A stretch of 25,461 nucleotides of DNA, from positions 1 through 25,461 of IMG/VR virus record IMGVR_UViG_3300031772_000253, one strand, 5' to 3'. Each line of letters begins with the position of its first letter. Positions within the stretch are counted from its first letter, which is position 1. The translations under genes and the position numbers were made by a program. This document shows, piece by piece, positions 24,135-25,461 of this stretch. This stretch comes from a virus. Under the pieces are notes generated by a model. It saw nothing but the letters and a program-made list of their open reading frames with translations. It did no database searches and was not told where the DNA came from.

Positions 24135-24170
24135 AATGCCCCCTCAAGAATTATACCTTGAGGGGGCATT
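24135..24170 (-). terminator. Terminator hairpin after sheath gene, also HNH gene leader
   Basis: On the minus strand AATGCCCCCTCAAG pairs perfectly with CTTGAGGGGGCATT over 14 bp around an 8-nt loop, followed by TTTATT. It lies 25 nt after the sheath stop. The 3' arm contains GAGGGGG, the only plausible ribosome binding site for the full-length HNH gene, so the same hairpin could hide that site in read-through transcripts. Confidence 0.88.
24150..24155 (-). promoter_or_regulatory. TATAAT in the hairpin loop, candidate HNH promoter
   Basis: The minus strand reads AAGGTATAATTCTTG, spanning the loop of the sheath terminator, 19 nt upstream of the ATT. A transcript begun about 7 nt past it would lack the 5' arm of the hairpin, leaving the GGGGG and ATT single-stranded. 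Confidence 0.35.
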
Positions 24171-24194
24171 AGTAGTGGGTATTCTCTTACTTAA

Positions 24195-25461
24195 TTAGGC
24201 AGTTGCGCGCTGTATCGTGATTTCGCTCAAGATGAAGTCGATTCCTTCAACGATCTTGATCGTAACCTCTACAAAGATGGTATTACCCTCTAAGCGAACA
24301 ACCAGGTTTTTAAATCCTTGCGGTGCATCTGGGGTGCTTACCGTAATACCTTGAGTTAAGAAGCCATTCAAGATTGTGCTTGCAACACCTGCAATATCGG
24401 CCACCGAAACTGTGTTCTTCTTACCGACGTATACAGCTTCTAGCGAGTTGCGGAAGTTGAATGCAACGATGTCCGCTGCATAGATAACGTTGCCGCGGTT
24501 AAACACAAAGTTTCCGTCACGACCATAGGTTGTGTTATCAACAACCGTGCGGAATCCACCAGTCTGGGGATTCTCAAGGAAGGTGAGACCTGCCTGGATC
24601 GCTTCGTCAGTCTGCAGATCTGGATCGAAGTCTGTCACGATATCTGCATCAGGCGTAGACATAGGTTGTGCTGTCTGGCGAATACCCGAGCAATTAAGAT
24701 ACTTGAAGGTCATAGGTTCGCCGATTGGAGCGCCACCGCGTGCACCAGCAAGCAGACATGCGAGAGCCCATGGTTGGAACCACTTAATATTACCCTGTGC
24801 ATCGGATTGACGAACGTCTTGGATCACCAACTGTTGGCGAGCGTCAGATAGATCACCAGCCTTATCTTTGCAATTAGCAAAACTTGCTTTTAGAGCAAGA
24901 TATCCTTGACGCTCAGAGCGACGCTTGGTGGTCTTCATAAGAGAGATGTGTGTCTTGACAGCCTGGTGAATACCATCGATAGTATATGTGGAGGTTGCAT
25001 CAGTCAGACTGTCTGCCATATCACTGGTTGCATCCCAAGCAAACAAGGGAACAACTGCATTCACATGAAACTTCTCGAATTTCTCAAGGGCTGCCACGAT
25101 ACTAGCAGGCGAAGTACCGCCCTTAGCACCATTGGCCAATAGCGTCTCAGCGAGTGCATCAGGTAGACCCTTTACAGCTGGAGTTTCAAGAGAAGCCATC
25201 GAGCTTTGAGCGAATAGAGCAGCAACTTCAGAAGCATCTTTCTTAAGGCGGGCAGGTTGTGCAGTTGTAGCAGAAAGAGCACCAACAGTAGTAATGTTAT
25301 CCAGCGTATCAAGAGATAGTTGGTTATACAGCGTGCTAGTAAGTGAAGCGCTCCAGCCGCCGTAGGTAGCCGTATTGATCTCAGCAACAACATCCTTAAG
25401 AATCGCAAACCCTGATTTAGGAAGGACTACAGCGCCGAGGTTAGTAGTGAGAGTAATGTTT
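24195..25461 (-). CDS. Contractile tail sheath protein (5' part outside window)
   Basis: The frame is open from the right edge to the stop at 24195, 421 residues plus the cut codon; an internal ATG at 25199 (MASLETPAVKGLP) is not the start, because the frame upstream reads coherently (LGAVVLPKSGFAILKDVVAE, LTSTLYNQLSLDTLDNITT). Sheath hallmarks are the WFQPWALACLLAGARGGAPI stretch followed by a FLENPQTGGFRTVVDNTTYG region, then FNFRNSLEAVYVGKKNTVS and a C-terminal beta strand FVEVTIKIVEGIDFILSEIT that in this family contributes to the inter-subunit mesh. The sheath contracts round the tube to drive it through the cell envelope. The terminator just downstream suits an abundant structural mRNA. 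The N-terminal and variable outer domains are outside the window. Confidence 0.8.
   Translation of the reverse strand, partial: NITLTTNLGAVVLPKSGFAILKDVVAEINTATYGGWSASLTSTLYNQLSLDTLDNITTVGALSATTAQPARLKKDASEVAALFAQSSMASLETPAVKGLPDALAETLLANGAKGGTSPASIVAALEKFEKFHVNAVVPLFAWDATSDMADSLTDATSTYTIDGIHQAVKTHISLMKTTKRRSERQGYLALKASFANCKDKAGDLSDARQQLVIQDVRQSDAQGNIKWFQPWALACLLAGARGGAPIGEPMTFKYLNCSGIRQTAQPMSTPDADIVTDFDPDLQTDEAIQAGLTFLENPQTGGFRTVVDNTTYGRDGNFVFNRGNVIYAADIVAFNFRNSLEAVYVGKKNTVSVADIAGVASTILNGFLTQGITVSTPDAPQGFKNLVVRLEGNTIFVEVTIKIVEGIDFILSEITIQRATA

Noticed and set aside
24195-25199. Complete 334-residue sheath protein starting at ATG 25199
   Set aside because: The frame upstream stays open to the window edge with coherent protein sequence and there is no Shine-Dalgarno before this ATG; known sheath proteins are also longer.

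Overview
The window is a stretch of the tail module of a contractile-tailed (myovirus-type) bacteriophage, probably one with a large genome. Everything supportable as a gene lies on the minus strand, so the genes read from the right edge to the left. No integrase, tRNA, rRNA, CRISPR array, insertion sequence or host housekeeping gene is visible, and the bacterial host cannot be named from the sequence.

In transcription order (right to left): a tail sheath protein cut by the right edge (24195 onward) with a strong hairpin terminator; an inserted HNH endonuclease fused to a P-loop kinase-like domain (23133-24131); a tail tube protein (22476-23018) followed by a perfect palindromic terminator; two further tube-like paralogues (21614-22345, 21000-21614); a tail assembly chaperone pair joined by a -1 programmed frameshift (20082-20941); a 1130-residue tape measure protein with an embedded lysozyme-like domain (16690-20082); a baseplate hub (14767-16635); a spike with an OB fold (13694-14767); a conserved hub or tube-initiator candidate (12653-13654); a LysM plus gp25-type wedge protein (11070-12653); a 2514-residue baseplate J-like protein (3517-11061); a gpI-like tail protein (1392-3515); and a TTG-started structural protein cut by the left edge (1-1348).

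The gene order (sheath, tube, chaperones, tape measure, hub, spike, W/gp25, J/gp6, I, then fibre-side proteins) is the classical contractile-tail order. Many junctions are TAATG stop/start overlaps, as expected of a translationally coupled assembly operon. Wherever a real gap occurs, a TATAAT-like hexamer lies on the coding strand. These may be phage promoters dividing the module into transcription units.

The most unusual features are: the HNH-kinase fusion, which has no ATG/GTG/TTG for its full-length form and whose ribosome binding site would lie in the terminator hairpin of the sheath gene; a textbook -1 frameshift cassette (two overlapping slippery heptamers, a 6-nt spacer and a stem-loop); three tandem tube-like paralogues; and the huge insertion of repeated domains in the J-like protein, parts of which recur in the adjacent tail proteins.
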